DNA of 39,996 nucleotides from Streptomyces sp. SID4985 (GTDB lineage: Bacteria > Actinomycetota > Actinomycetes > Streptomycetales > Streptomycetaceae): the NCBI RefSeq assembly GCF_009863025.1, contig NZ_WWIR01000720.1, forward strand, positions 1-39,996, read 5' to 3'. Position 1 is the stretch's first letter. Each line of letters starts with the position of its first letter. The position numbers were made by a program, and so were the translations under genes. The notes below the pieces were generated by a model. The model was given only the letters and a program-made list of their open reading frames with translations, was not told the origin of the DNA and did no database searches. Of the stretch, positions 8,095 through 16,775 are shown in pieces.

Positions 8095-10242
8095 ATGGCC
8101 GACGAACGTGATGCAACCGCTCCCATCCTGCCCGAGGAGATCTCCTGGCGGATCAGTTACGCCGAAATCGGGACCTTGGCCCGGGTCCAACGTCCCGTCG
8201 TCACCACCTGGGCCCGCCGACACGCGGACTTCCCCGAGCCCGTCGCGTACCAGGGAGCCAGCCCGCTCTTCGACGGCCGTGAAGTCGCCGACTGGCTTCT
8301 GTCCACCGGCCGCGGCAATGCCGACACCGGCCATATCCGGGCGGAGCTGGTGCTGCACACCCTGTCCGCCTGGCGGCGTGCGATCCCCGCCCGCACCCTG
8401 GTCGACACGGTGACCGCACTGCTCTGCCTGCGCCAGCTCCTCGACGAACCGCTCGCCGACCTGCCCTGGCAGGCGATCCTGGAGCGTGCCGCCGAGACCG
8501 ACTTCGACGACACCTTCCTCCAAAGAGAGCTGCGCGACCTGCCCGACGCCGACCGTCAGGGCCCCCTGCTCGCCATGCTCGCCGACCAGCTCACCGAGGC
8601 CGCCTACACCCCGGCCGAAGCGCTCGAACGAGTCATGGATGCACGCCGCCGCCTGGGCTGCGACGACCTCGCCGCCGATGAACCGATTCCGCCGGTGAGC
8701 CAGACGATGGCCCGCCTGACCGGCCTCGCGCGACTGAACGAGCGCGAGGAAGGGGCAACGGCCGCCGTCCTGCATCCCCGGAGCGGCGATCTACTGGTCG
8801 CCCTGCGCGAATCCGTGTCCGACGCCGAGGAATCACCTTTCTTCCTCTCCGCGGACCCGATGCCAGACCTGGCCCGGCTCGCCCGCCGCCGCCTCATGGC
8901 GCAGGGCGTCCAGGAATTCGAGATGGACCTTGCCGACGGCGAGGAACTGGCCACGGAAGACTGGGGAAACCCCCACGTCATCGCCTGCTGCCTCCCTTAC
9001 GAGGCGGCCGAGACCCGCAGCCCGCTCGCCGTCCTGCATTGCTTGCAGGATTTCACCGACCTCCTCGCCGAGGACTGCACTGCCGTCGTCCTGGGACCCG
9101 CCGACGCGCTCGTCCGGCCCCTGCCCGCACGCGGGGAAGCGGACCGTCTGCGCGGGGACTTCCTGGAACAGCACCTCCTCAAGGCCGCGATCAGCCTCCC
9201 CGAAGGCGTACTCCCCTTCCGCCCGGCCCACCGCACCGCGATCTGGATCCTGCACCGCACCCCCGAAGACAAGCGCACCGGCCAGGTCCTCCTCGCTGAT
9301 CTCTCCTCACGCCCCCTCACCCCGCAGACCCTGGACGCGCTGGCCGAGGACATCGACATCTTCCGCGACGCCGGCTGGAGGGCGGACAGCCGCCACGAAC
9401 CGCGCAACGCCGCCGTCGTCCGGGCCACCGTGCTGACCGGCGCGCCCGGTGCCGCGTTCACCCCACAGCACCGCCCGCATGCCGACCGCTACACCCGCAC
9501 CGTCGTCGAACGCCCGGCCCGCATCTCCGAGACCGAACTCCGCCTCCAGCAGCTGATCGACGCCACCCGTAGTGCACTCGACCACGCGCCCACGATCCGC
9601 GCCAACGCCATCCTGCGCCCCGATGACCAGCCGGCCCGCCGCACCACCGTGGCCCGCCTGCTCAAGGACCGCCGCCTGCGCCGACTGCCAGGCCACCGCA
9701 TCGCCGCCGAACACCTCCTCACCGGTGGCGCGGGCCACTACACGGTCCTCACCCCGGCCGAGATCACCGGCAGCGCGCCGGTCGGCAGCCACCGCATTGA
9801 CCGCGCCGTACTCCTCAACACCTACGAGCACGCCTACTTCACCGAACCCGGCGACATCGTCGTCACCGCCACCCCGAGCTTCGGCGCGTACGTCGACGAC
9901 GAGGGCCTGTCGGTGGTGGCCTTCCCCGCCCGCGTCCTGCGCGCACGGTCCGACGCCGAGCATCCCGTGCGGCCCCGCGCCCTGGCGGCGCTCCTGCGCT
10001 CGGCGGCCACCGAACACCGGCGGGTGAGCGGCGCGGTCCGCTCCGCCCGCCGCATAGAAGACCTCCTCATCCCCGACCTCCCCAGCGACGAGGCTGAGCG
10101 GTACGACGCGCTCCTGGCCGACATCGCCCGCCGTACGGCCCTGCTGCGCCAGCACGCGGCGGCCCTCGACGACCTGACTTCCCTGACCGCCGCCGGCCTC
10201 GTCGACGGCACGCTGACCCTCACCGAACCCCCTCTCGTCTGA
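8095..10242 (+). CDS. Degenerate N6-methyltransferase/HsdS-like fusion with HTH
   Basis: This protein of about 715 aa starts at ATG 8095 (GAAGGGAG upstream) and reads MADERDATAP. Residues about 17-65 look like a helix-turn-helix with a recognition segment RPVVTTWARRH. The middle follows the layout of type I DNA adenine methyltransferases but has lost the catalytic motifs: motif I (normally DPACGSGG) is HPRSGDLL at about 227, and motif IV (NPPF/Y) is CCLPYE at about 298. The following helical region with LLKAAISLPEGVLPF and RTAIWILHRTP is typical of HsdM. The last 200 residues resemble a target-recognition domain, with AYFTEPGDIVVTATPSFGAYV. It is the first gene of the operon, 36 bp before hsdM. 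It probably acts as a non-catalytic DNA-binding partner of the modification complex. That role is inferred. Confidence 0.75.
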   Translation: MADERDATAPILPEEISWRISYAEIGTLARVQRPVVTTWARRHADFPEPVAYQGASPLFDGREVADWLLSTGRGNADTGHIRAELVLHTLSAWRRAIPARTLVDTVTALLCLRQLLDEPLADLPWQAILERAAETDFDDTFLQRELRDLPDADRQGPLLAMLADQLTEAAYTPAEALERVMDARRRLGCDDLAADEPIPPVSQTMARLTGLARLNEREEGATAAVLHPRSGDLLVALRESVSDAEESPFFLSADPMPDLARLARRRLMAQGVQEFEMDLADGEELATEDWGNPHVIACCLPYEAAETRSPLAVLHCLQDFTDLLAEDCTAVVLGPADALVRPLPARGEADRLRGDFLEQHLLKAAISLPEGVLPFRPAHRTAIWILHRTPEDKRTGQVLLADLSSRPLTPQTLDALAEDIDIFRDAGWRADSRHEPRNAAVVRATVLTGAPGAAFTPQHRPHADRYTRTVVERPARISETELRLQQLIDATRSALDHAPTIRANAILRPDDQPARRTTVARLLKDRRLRRLPGHRIAAEHLLTGGAGHYTVLTPAEITGSAPVGSHRIDRAVLLNTYEHAYFTEPGDIVVTATPSFGAYVDDEGLSVVAFPARVLRARSDAEHPVRPRALAALLRSAATEHRRVSGAVRSARRIEDLLIPDLPSDEAERYDALLADIARRTALLRQHAAALDDLTSLTAAGLVDGTLTLTEPPLV

Positions 10243-10278
10243 TCTCTCGTCCGACTCTTGAAGGAGACCCGAGCGCCC

Positions 10279-11913
10279 ATGCCTCCCCGGAAGAAGAAGC
10301 CCGCCGACCAGGCGGAGTTGTTCACCGCCTCCACGCCCAAGGAGATCCAGGCCATCCTCTGGAAGGCCGCCGACAAGCTGCGCGGCTCCATGGACGCCAA
10401 CCAGTACAAAGAGTTCGTCCTCGGCCTGATCTTCCTGAAGTACGTCTCTGACGCTTTCGAAGAGCGCCGCGAACAGCTCGCCAAGGAGCTCGCGGAGGAA
10501 GGCATTGCAGAGGACCGCCTGGAGGAGTTCCTGGAGGACCAGGACGAGTACACCGGGCACCACGTCTTCTGGGTCCCCGAGAGCGCCCGCTGGTCCTCGA
10601 TCTCCGCCAACGCCAAGAGCGGCAACGTCGGCGAGGTCCTCGACCAGGCGATGGACGCCATCATGAAGGCCAACCCGTCGCTGACCGGCGTCCTCCCCAA
10701 GATCTTCAACAAGGACAACGTCGACAAGAAGCGCCTGGCCGAACTCGTCGACCTCATCACCGACGCCCGTTTCGGCGGCAGCGACGACAAGCCCGCACAG
10801 GACGTCCTCGGCGAGGTCTACGAGTACTTCCTCGGCAACTTCGCCCGCGCGGAAGGCAAGCGGGGCGGCGAGTTCTACACCCCGAGCAGCGTCGTCCGCC
10901 TCCTGGTGGAGGTCCTGGAACCGTACGAGGGCCGCGTGTACGACCCGGCCTGCGGCTCGGGCGGCATGTTCGTCCAGGCCGCCAAGTTCATCGAGGCCCA
11001 CCGGGGACGCGGCCACAAGGCCGACATCTCCGTCTACGGCCAGGAACTCAACGAACGCACCTGGCGCCTGGCCAAGATGAACCTCGCCATCCACGGCATC
11101 GACGGGAACCTCGCCGCTCGCTGGGGCGACAGCTTTGCTGACGACAAGCACCCGGACCTCAAGGCCGACTACGTCATGGCCAACCCGCCCTTCAACATCA
11201 AGGACTGGGCGCGCAACGAGTCGGACCCGCGATGGAAGTACGGCGTCCCGCCGAAGTCCAACGCCAACTACGCGTGGCTCCAGCACATGATCAGCAAGCT
11301 GGGGAAGCGGGGAACGGCGGGCGTCGTCCTCGCCAACGGCTCGATGAGCAGCCAGCAGAGCGGCGAGGGCGAGATCCGGCAGGCGCTGGTGGACGGAGAC
11401 ATGGTGGCGTGCATGGTCGCGCTGCCGGCACAGCTGTTCCGGACGACGGCGATTCCGGCTTGTTTGTGGTTCCTGGCGAAGGACAAGTCGCCGGGGGGCG
11501 TGAAGGGGCAGAAGGCTGCTGCTGCGGATCGTCGGGGCGAGATTCTGTTCATTGACGCCCGGGACATGGGCGAGATGGTCGACCGAACTGAGCGGGTGCT
11601 GACGGAGGCCGATCTCGCGAAGATCGCGGGGACGTACCACGCGTGGCGGGGGACGACGAGTGCGAAGGATGCGGGGGAGTCGTACGCGGACGTGCCGGGA
11701 TTCTGCGCGAGCGCGGACCTGAAGGCGGTTCAGGGGCATGGGTACGTGCTGACGCCCGGGCGGTACGTCGGGGCGGCTGAGGCGGAGGAAGAGGACGCAG
11801 AGGCGGTCGCAGAGAAGATCGCGCGCCTGACGGGGGAGCTGTACGAGCTGTTCGACAAGTCGGACGAGCTGGCGAAGACGGTGCGCGAGCAGTTGGGGAA
11901 GATCAATGGCTGA
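10279..11913 (+). CDS. hsdM: Type I restriction-modification methyltransferase subunit
   Basis: This subunit transfers a methyl group from S-adenosylmethionine to adenine N6 within the site chosen by HsdS. It is about 544 aa, starting at ATG 10279, with AAGGAG upstream, and begins MPPRKKKPADQAELF. The N-terminal helical domain carries DANQYKEFVLGLIFLKYVSD, typical of HsdM. Motif I is DPACGSGGMF at about residue 222 and motif IV is NPPFNIKDW at about 302, both intact. FYTPSSVVRLLVEVLEPYEG before motif I is also diagnostic. The last eight bases overlap the hsdS start, so the two are translationally coupled. It should be the active modification enzyme of the locus. Confidence 0.95.
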   Translation: MPPRKKKPADQAELFTASTPKEIQAILWKAADKLRGSMDANQYKEFVLGLIFLKYVSDAFEERREQLAKELAEEGIAEDRLEEFLEDQDEYTGHHVFWVPESARWSSISANAKSGNVGEVLDQAMDAIMKANPSLTGVLPKIFNKDNVDKKRLAELVDLITDARFGGSDDKPAQDVLGEVYEYFLGNFARAEGKRGGEFYTPSSVVRLLVEVLEPYEGRVYDPACGSGGMFVQAAKFIEAHRGRGHKADISVYGQELNERTWRLAKMNLAIHGIDGNLAARWGDSFADDKHPDLKADYVMANPPFNIKDWARNESDPRWKYGVPPKSNANYAWLQHMISKLGKRGTAGVVLANGSMSSQQSGEGEIRQALVDGDMVACMVALPAQLFRTTAIPACLWFLAKDKSPGGVKGQKAAAADRRGEILFIDARDMGEMVDRTERVLTEADLAKIAGTYHAWRGTTSAKDAGESYADVPGFCASADLKAVQGHGYVLTPGRYVGAAEAEEEDAEAVAEKIARLTGELYELFDKSDELAKTVREQLGKING

Positions 11914-13072
11914 ATGGAAGAAGCTGAGGATCGAAGACCTTGCGGCACCTGGAAAGCATTCCCTTGCGACGGGGCCGTTCGGTTCGGCTATTGGGTCTCG
12001 CTTCTTTCGCGAAGAAGGTGTCCCAGTCGTTCGTGGAAGTAACTTGAGTCTTGATGTGGGTGAGCGTCTGATCGACCCTGGGATTGTATTTGTTGAGGAG
12101 TCCAAGGCGGAAGAATTTCCGCGGAGTGTGGCTCGTCGTGGAGACCTTATTTTCACCTGCTGGGGCACGATTGGGCAAATTGGCCTAGTTGATGAGCGGG
12201 CAAGGTTCGATCGATACATCGTGTCGAATAAGCAGATGAAGCTTACGCCTGACCCCGGAAGGGTGGATTCCCTCTTCCTGTACTACGCCCTGTCATCCCC
12301 TGGTGCTGTCGCACAGGTTCAGGGGGCGTCGATTGGCAGCTCTGTGCCAGGTTTCAACCTGACGCAACTCCGGAAGGTGGAAGTGCTCTGTCCGCCGCTT
12401 GCTCACCAGCAGTCAATCGCGAAAATGCTAGGGGCGCTGGACGACAAGATTGCCGTCAATGAGCGCATCACGGCCACGGCGATGGGGCTGGGTGCGGCGA
12501 AAGCGGCGCAGATTTCGGCGTCGGCGATGGAGTCCGCGGCGCTAGGCGACATCCTTGAGCTGAAGTACGGAAAAGCCCTGCCCGCTTCCCGGAGGGTGGC
12601 CGGAGGGATTCCCGTGTACGGGAGCGGTGGCATCAGCGGAACGCATGTCGAGGCATTGCTTGAGGGGCCCGGGATCATCGTCGGCCGCAAGGGAACGGTT
12701 GGATCGGTCAATTGGTCGGAAGGTGGATTCTTCCCAATTGACACGACCTTTTATGTGGTGTGCCGCGGCGACCGGGTGTCCATGGAATACGCGTACTTTC
12801 TCCTCAAGAGGCTGGGGCTGGAGAATATGAACTCGGATTCGGCTGTTCCGGGTCTGAACCGGGATAGAGCCCTGTCGGTCCGCATCAAGGTCCCAGAAGT
12901 GCACTCCGTGCAGCGGTTCACGGCGGAAGCACGAGAGCTCTTCGCGATGTCGCGGGTGCGCGAGCAGGAGAACCAAGTCCTCGCCGCCCTCCGCGACACC
13001 CTCCTCCCCCAACTCATGTCCGGCCGCCTCCGCGTCAAGGACGCCGAGAAGATTGTCGAGGACCACGTATGA
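11906..13072 (+). CDS. hsdS: Type I restriction-modification specificity subunit
   Basis: HsdS binds the bipartite DNA target and holds two HsdM and two HsdR subunits. The 388-aa product has two target-recognition halves. The first (residues 1-165) includes LATGPFGSAIGSRFF and DLIFTCWGTIGQIGLV, followed by a conserved helix with LAHQQSIAKMLGALDDKI. The second begins near 210 with GDILELKYGKALP and includes GGIPVYGSGGISGTH and GPGIIVGRKGTVGSV, then the C-terminal helix with LAALRDTLLPQLMSGRL. Codon use in the first half is lower in GC than in hsdM and hsdR, as often seen where recognition domains are exchanged. It overlaps hsdM by 8 bp and hsdR by 4 bp (ATGA). Confidence 0.95.
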   Translation: MAEWKKLRIEDLAAPGKHSLATGPFGSAIGSRFFREEGVPVVRGSNLSLDVGERLIDPGIVFVEESKAEEFPRSVARRGDLIFTCWGTIGQIGLVDERARFDRYIVSNKQMKLTPDPGRVDSLFLYYALSSPGAVAQVQGASIGSSVPGFNLTQLRKVEVLCPPLAHQQSIAKMLGALDDKIAVNERITATAMGLGAAKAAQISASAMESAALGDILELKYGKALPASRRVAGGIPVYGSGGISGTHVEALLEGPGIIVGRKGTVGSVNWSEGGFFPIDTTFYVVCRGDRVSMEYAYFLLKRLGLENMNSDSAVPGLNRDRALSVRIKVPEVHSVQRFTAEARELFAMSRVREQENQVLAALRDTLLPQLMSGRLRVKDAEKIVEDHV

Positions 13073-16000
13073 CCACGCCTGGGAACGACAACGGAACCAC
13101 CCCCACCCCCGACAACTTCCGCCCCCTCGAAATCGACTGGGAGTTCCTCGCCCTCGAAGAGCTCCTGGAGCTCGACTGGCCGAGGGCTGAGGGCAATGAG
13201 CTCGCCCCCGGTTCCGGTCACCGACGCTCCTGGGACGACCTGATCCTCTACTCCGACCTCCGCGAGGCCATCGAGAGGCTCAACCCCGGCCTCCCCCCAG
13301 AGGCCGTCCGTGAGGCCCTTGCGACCGCCGTGACCCCGACCTCGCAGGACACGTACGAGGAGAACCGGACCGCGCACGGCTACCTGACCGACGGCGTCCA
13401 CTCCGTCACGTACACCGACGCGCTCGGCGCCGAGCACACCCCGACCGTCCGGATCGTCGACCTGGAGCACGCGGACGCGAACACGTACCGCGCCGTCCGC
13501 CAGGTGACCGTGATCAACGGCGAGCGCAACCGCCGCTTCGACCTCGTCCTGTACGTCAACGGTCTCCCGCTCGCCGTCATCGAGCTCAAGCGGGCTGGCG
13601 ACCCGAACGCCACCCTCGCCGCCGCGCACACCCAGATCCGGCACTACGTTGAGGAGTTCCCGACCGCCTTCCGCTACAACGCTGTCGTGCTGCTCTCCGA
13701 CGGGATCACCGCGAAGTACGGCACCCCCTTCACCCCGTACGAGCACTTCGCCCCGTGGAACACCGACGAGTTCGGCGCCCGCGTGGACACCGTGGACGCC
13801 GTCAACGTCCACGCCGATGTCGACATCCCGACCGGCCAGGACCTCGCCCTGCACGGCCTGTTCACCCAGACCCGCTTCCTCGCCCTCGTCCGGTCCTTCA
13901 TCAACTTCGTGCCCGCCAAGCGCATGAAGCGCATCGCGAAGCCGCACCAGTACTTCGCGGTCACCCGTGCCGCCGACGCCGTACGCCGTGCCGCCGCGAC
14001 CGATGGCAAGGCCGGCGTGGTCTGGCACACCCAGGGCTCGGGCAAGTCCGAGGAGATGGTGCTGACCACCAACCTCGTCATGCGCGACCCCGCCCTGCAC
14101 AACCCCACCGTAGTGGTCGTCACCGACCGCACCGATCTCGACGACCAGCTCTTCGACACGTTCAAGGAGAGCGAGGTCCTCCCCGAGCAGCCTCACCAGT
14201 TCCTCAACCGCGCCGCACTCCGCGAAGAGCTTGCCGCCAAGCGCACCGGCGGCATCCTCTTCACCACCCTGCAGAAGTTCGGCCGTACCAAGCAGGAGAA
14301 GGAATCCGGGACCGACCACCCGCTCCTCTCCGAGCGGCGCAACATCGTCGTCGTGGTCGACGAGGCCCACCGCAGCCACTACGACCACCTCGACGGCTAC
14401 GCCCGCCACCTGCGCGACGCCCTCCCGCACGCCACGCTGCTCGCATTCACCGGCACGCCGATCTCCGAGGCCGACCGCAACACCCGTGAGGTCTTCGGCG
14501 ACTACATCGACACCTACGACCTCAAACGGGCCGCCGACGACGGCGCGACCGTGAAGGTCTACCACGAGAGCCGCGTCGTCCAGCTTGTCCTCGACCGCGA
14601 CGTCGACCCCACCGCCATCGACACCGAGGCCGACCGCATCACCGACGGCCTGGACGACACCGAGCGCACCCGCGTCGAGCAGGCCGTCGCCACCATGAAC
14701 GCCATGTACGGCGCCCCCGCCCGGATACGCGACCTGACCCAGGACCTGGTCGAACACTGGGAAGCCCGCCGTGCGGCCATGCTGCCCTTCGTCGCGGACG
14801 CCGATGACGCACCCGGCGGCGCCCCCGGCAAGGCGATGCTCGTCTGCGCCACCCGCGAGATCTGTGTCCGCGTCTATGACGCCCTGCGTGAACTGCGCCC
14901 GGACTGGCACACGGACGACCCCACCACCGGCGCCATGAAGATCGTCTACTCTTCGGACTCCCGCAAGGACTCCGAGGAGCTGCGCGCCCACGCCCTGCGC
15001 GACTCCCAGCGCAAGGCCGTCATCAACCGTGCCAAGGACCCCGAGGACGAACTCCAGCTCCTCATCGTCAACAACATGCTCCTGACGGGCTTCGACGCGC
15101 CGTCCATCCACACCATGTACCTGGACCGGCCGCTGCGCGGCGCCGGCCTGATGCAGGCCCTCGCCCGCGTCAACCGCCGCTTCCGCAAGAAGGAGGAGGG
15201 CCTCCTCGTCGGCTACGCCCCCCTCACCGAGAACCTCCAGAAGGCCATCGCCGAGTACTCCGCCGACGACCAGGAAGACCGGACCCTCGGCCAGGACATC
15301 GACCGCGCCCTGGACGAACTCCGCAACGAGTACGACATCCTCGACCAGATGCTCCTCGGCTGGAACTGGCGCGAACGCCTCTCCCGCCCCGACGTGAAGG
15401 CCTTCGTCAAGGCGGCCTACACCACGGCCGAGTATCTCCGCAGCCCCGCCACCCCGGGCAACAACCCCGACCAGCTCGACGACCCGAACCAGACCCTCAG
15501 CCGCCGCTTCCGCGAACACGGCTACCGCCTGGAACGCTTCTTCGCCCTCGCCGGCTCCTCTGCCGACATCTCCTCCCGGTTCACCGACCAGCCGTACTGG
15601 AAGCGCGACATCCAGTTCCTCGTCGAGGTCCGTACGTACATGGCGAAGCTCGACGCCATGGACCGTGAGGCCCAGGGCCTGCCCGTCGCCCGCGACGTCG
15701 CCCTGTACCTCTCCCAGCTCACCTCCGCCGTCGTGGAGACCGGCGGCGTCACCGACCTTTTCTCCGAGGCCGGACTGGACAAGGCCGACCTCACGCACCT
15801 CAACGACGCCCTTGTCGGCCGCCTGCAGAACAGCGAAACCCCACACCTGGCCGCCGAAGCCCTGCGCCGCCTCGTCGAGCAGAAGATGCGCGAGCAGACC
15901 CGGCACAACATCGTCCGCCAGACCGCGTTCTCGGAGCGCCTCCAGGACCTGATGACCCGCTACATGCGCCAGCAGCTCACCAGCGCCGAGATCATCGCCC

Positions 16001-16371
16001 AGCTGGTGGAACTGGCCAAGACGGTTGCGGAGGACGCCCGGCGAGGCGAGAAGTTCACCCCGCCGCTGGGCGACGACGAACTCGCCTTCTACGACGCGGT
16101 CGCCGACCTCGGCAGCGCCCGCGACCTCATGGGCGACGAGATCCTCTCCGGTATCGCCCGGGACCTCGTGGTCCAGGTCCGCAAGAACCTCAAGAAGGAC
16201 TGGATCGCCCGCGAACCGGTCCGGGCCAGGCTCCGCGCCACCATCAGGCGCCTCCTGGCCCGCCACGGCTACCCGCCGGAGCAGTCCAAAGAAGCGATCG
16301 ACCTGGTGATCCGCCAGATGGAACACTTCGCCGACAAGTGGTCCCAGGACGGCTCGACCGCGGACGCATAG
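13069..16371 (+). CDS. hsdR: Type I restriction endonuclease subunit
   Basis: HsdR uses ATP to translocate DNA and cuts unmodified DNA at a distance from the site. The protein is 1,100 aa, full length for the family. The N-terminal PD-(D/E)xK nuclease has Asp in RRFDLVLYVNG at about 158 and ELK at 172-174. The SF2 motor follows: Walker A TQGSGKS at 321-327, DEAH at 431-434 in VVVDEAHRSHYD, motif III AFTGTPI, and motif VI near LMQALARVNRRF. The C-terminal helical region binds the methyltransferase core. The start overlaps the hsdS stop as ATGA. GC3 is very high, unlike the genes just downstream, which suggests they joined the operon separately. Confidence 0.95.
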   Translation: MTTPGNDNGTTPTPDNFRPLEIDWEFLALEELLELDWPRAEGNELAPGSGHRRSWDDLILYSDLREAIERLNPGLPPEAVREALATAVTPTSQDTYEENRTAHGYLTDGVHSVTYTDALGAEHTPTVRIVDLEHADANTYRAVRQVTVINGERNRRFDLVLYVNGLPLAVIELKRAGDPNATLAAAHTQIRHYVEEFPTAFRYNAVVLLSDGITAKYGTPFTPYEHFAPWNTDEFGARVDTVDAVNVHADVDIPTGQDLALHGLFTQTRFLALVRSFINFVPAKRMKRIAKPHQYFAVTRAADAVRRAAATDGKAGVVWHTQGSGKSEEMVLTTNLVMRDPALHNPTVVVVTDRTDLDDQLFDTFKESEVLPEQPHQFLNRAALREELAAKRTGGILFTTLQKFGRTKQEKESGTDHPLLSERRNIVVVVDEAHRSHYDHLDGYARHLRDALPHATLLAFTGTPISEADRNTREVFGDYIDTYDLKRAADDGATVKVYHESRVVQLVLDRDVDPTAIDTEADRITDGLDDTERTRVEQAVATMNAMYGAPARIRDLTQDLVEHWEARRAAMLPFVADADDAPGGAPGKAMLVCATREICVRVYDALRELRPDWHTDDPTTGAMKIVYSSDSRKDSEELRAHALRDSQRKAVINRAKDPEDELQLLIVNNMLLTGFDAPSIHTMYLDRPLRGAGLMQALARVNRRFRKKEEGLLVGYAPLTENLQKAIAEYSADDQEDRTLGQDIDRALDELRNEYDILDQMLLGWNWRERLSRPDVKAFVKAAYTTAEYLRSPATPGNNPDQLDDPNQTLSRRFREHGYRLERFFALAGSSADISSRFTDQPYWKRDIQFLVEVRTYMAKLDAMDREAQGLPVARDVALYLSQLTSAVVETGGVTDLFSEAGLDKADLTHLNDALVGRLQNSETPHLAAEALRRLVEQKMREQTRHNIVRQTAFSERLQDLMTRYMRQQLTSAEIIAQLVELAKTVAEDARRGEKFTPPLGDDELAFYDAVADLGSARDLMGDEILSGIARDLVVQVRKNLKKDWIAREPVRARLRATIRRLLARHGYPPEQSKEAIDLVIRQMEHFADKWSQDGSTADA

Positions 16372-16479
16372 CCCTCGTCCGTATTGGCTCGTGCCCCGGC
16401 ACACGCTCGCTTGGCGCGGCGGTGCTCTGCCCAGTTGGATGCCCCGTGTTGAGACCGGCATCGGACGTGTCCGCTCCCC

Positions 16480-16493
16480 TTGCTCAAAAGCAA
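16480..16493. repeat. Short inverted repeat between hsdR and the second module
   Basis: TTGCT and AGCAA flank CAAA in the 218-bp gap after hsdR. It is AT-rich for this DNA and lies about 100 bases before the membrane-protein gene. It could form part of a promoter region or a weak hairpin. The evidence is only the symmetry. Confidence 0.3.
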
Positions 16494-16541
16494 ATTCCAG
16501 TGCTGCGCGACGAGGGGAGCGCCCGGCCGCTACTTTCGAGT

Positions 16542-16565
16542 CCGCGGAACGGTCCGCAGAACGGT
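16542..16565. repeat. Tandem 12-bp direct repeat upstream of the membrane-protein gene
   Basis: The unit CCGCRGAACGGT occurs twice with no spacer (second copy A for G at one position), ending 24 bases before the ATG at 16590. Its placement between hsdR and the membrane protein/second methyltransferase genes suggests a binding site for a regulator giving these genes their own control. Confidence 0.4.
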
Positions 16566-16589
16566 AGAGAAGCCTGGGGGAGTTAGGGC

Positions 16590-16775
16590 ATGTCGCAGAG
16601 AGCGCTGCTGTTGATGGTGGTCGTCCTGGCGTCTGTGGTGGTGGGGCTCGTGGCCGGCATTCTCGAGTTTGCGGGCGCGGGGAAGATTGTCACAGCTGTC
16701 AAGTACGGCGGTGGTGCCTGTGGAGTCGCCATGCTCATCGGACTGGCCACTGTTACGTGGCTGATGTCGTCGTGA
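16590..16775 (+). CDS. Small two-helix membrane protein in the restriction operon
   Basis: This 61-aa protein starts at ATG 16590, with GGGGGAG ten bases upstream. It is almost entirely hydrophobic, with one helix at residues about 5-30 (LLLMVVVLASVVVGLVAGIL) and a second at about 40-58 (GGACGVAMLIGLATVTWL), separated by a short Lys-containing loop. No signal peptidase site is evident, so it is predicted to stay in the cytoplasmic membrane. Its stop overlaps the GTG start of the second methyltransferase-like gene. Small membrane proteins are common effectors or tethers in defence loci. The role here is not known, and no family is recognised. Confidence 0.65.
   Translation: MSQRALLLMVVVLASVVVGLVAGILEFAGAGKIVTAVKYGGGACGVAMLIGLATVTWLMSS

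Noticed and set aside
9307..12219. A 970-codon open frame on the minus strand opposite the first two operon genes
   Set aside because: It lies opposite two recognisable genes and is open only because of the extreme third-position GC; its composition is Gly/Val/Arg/Leu-rich without domains.
12751..16461. A 1,236-codon minus-strand frame opposite hsdR
   Set aside because: It is the mirror of hsdR codons; no motif is seen and hsdR has all its expected motifs.
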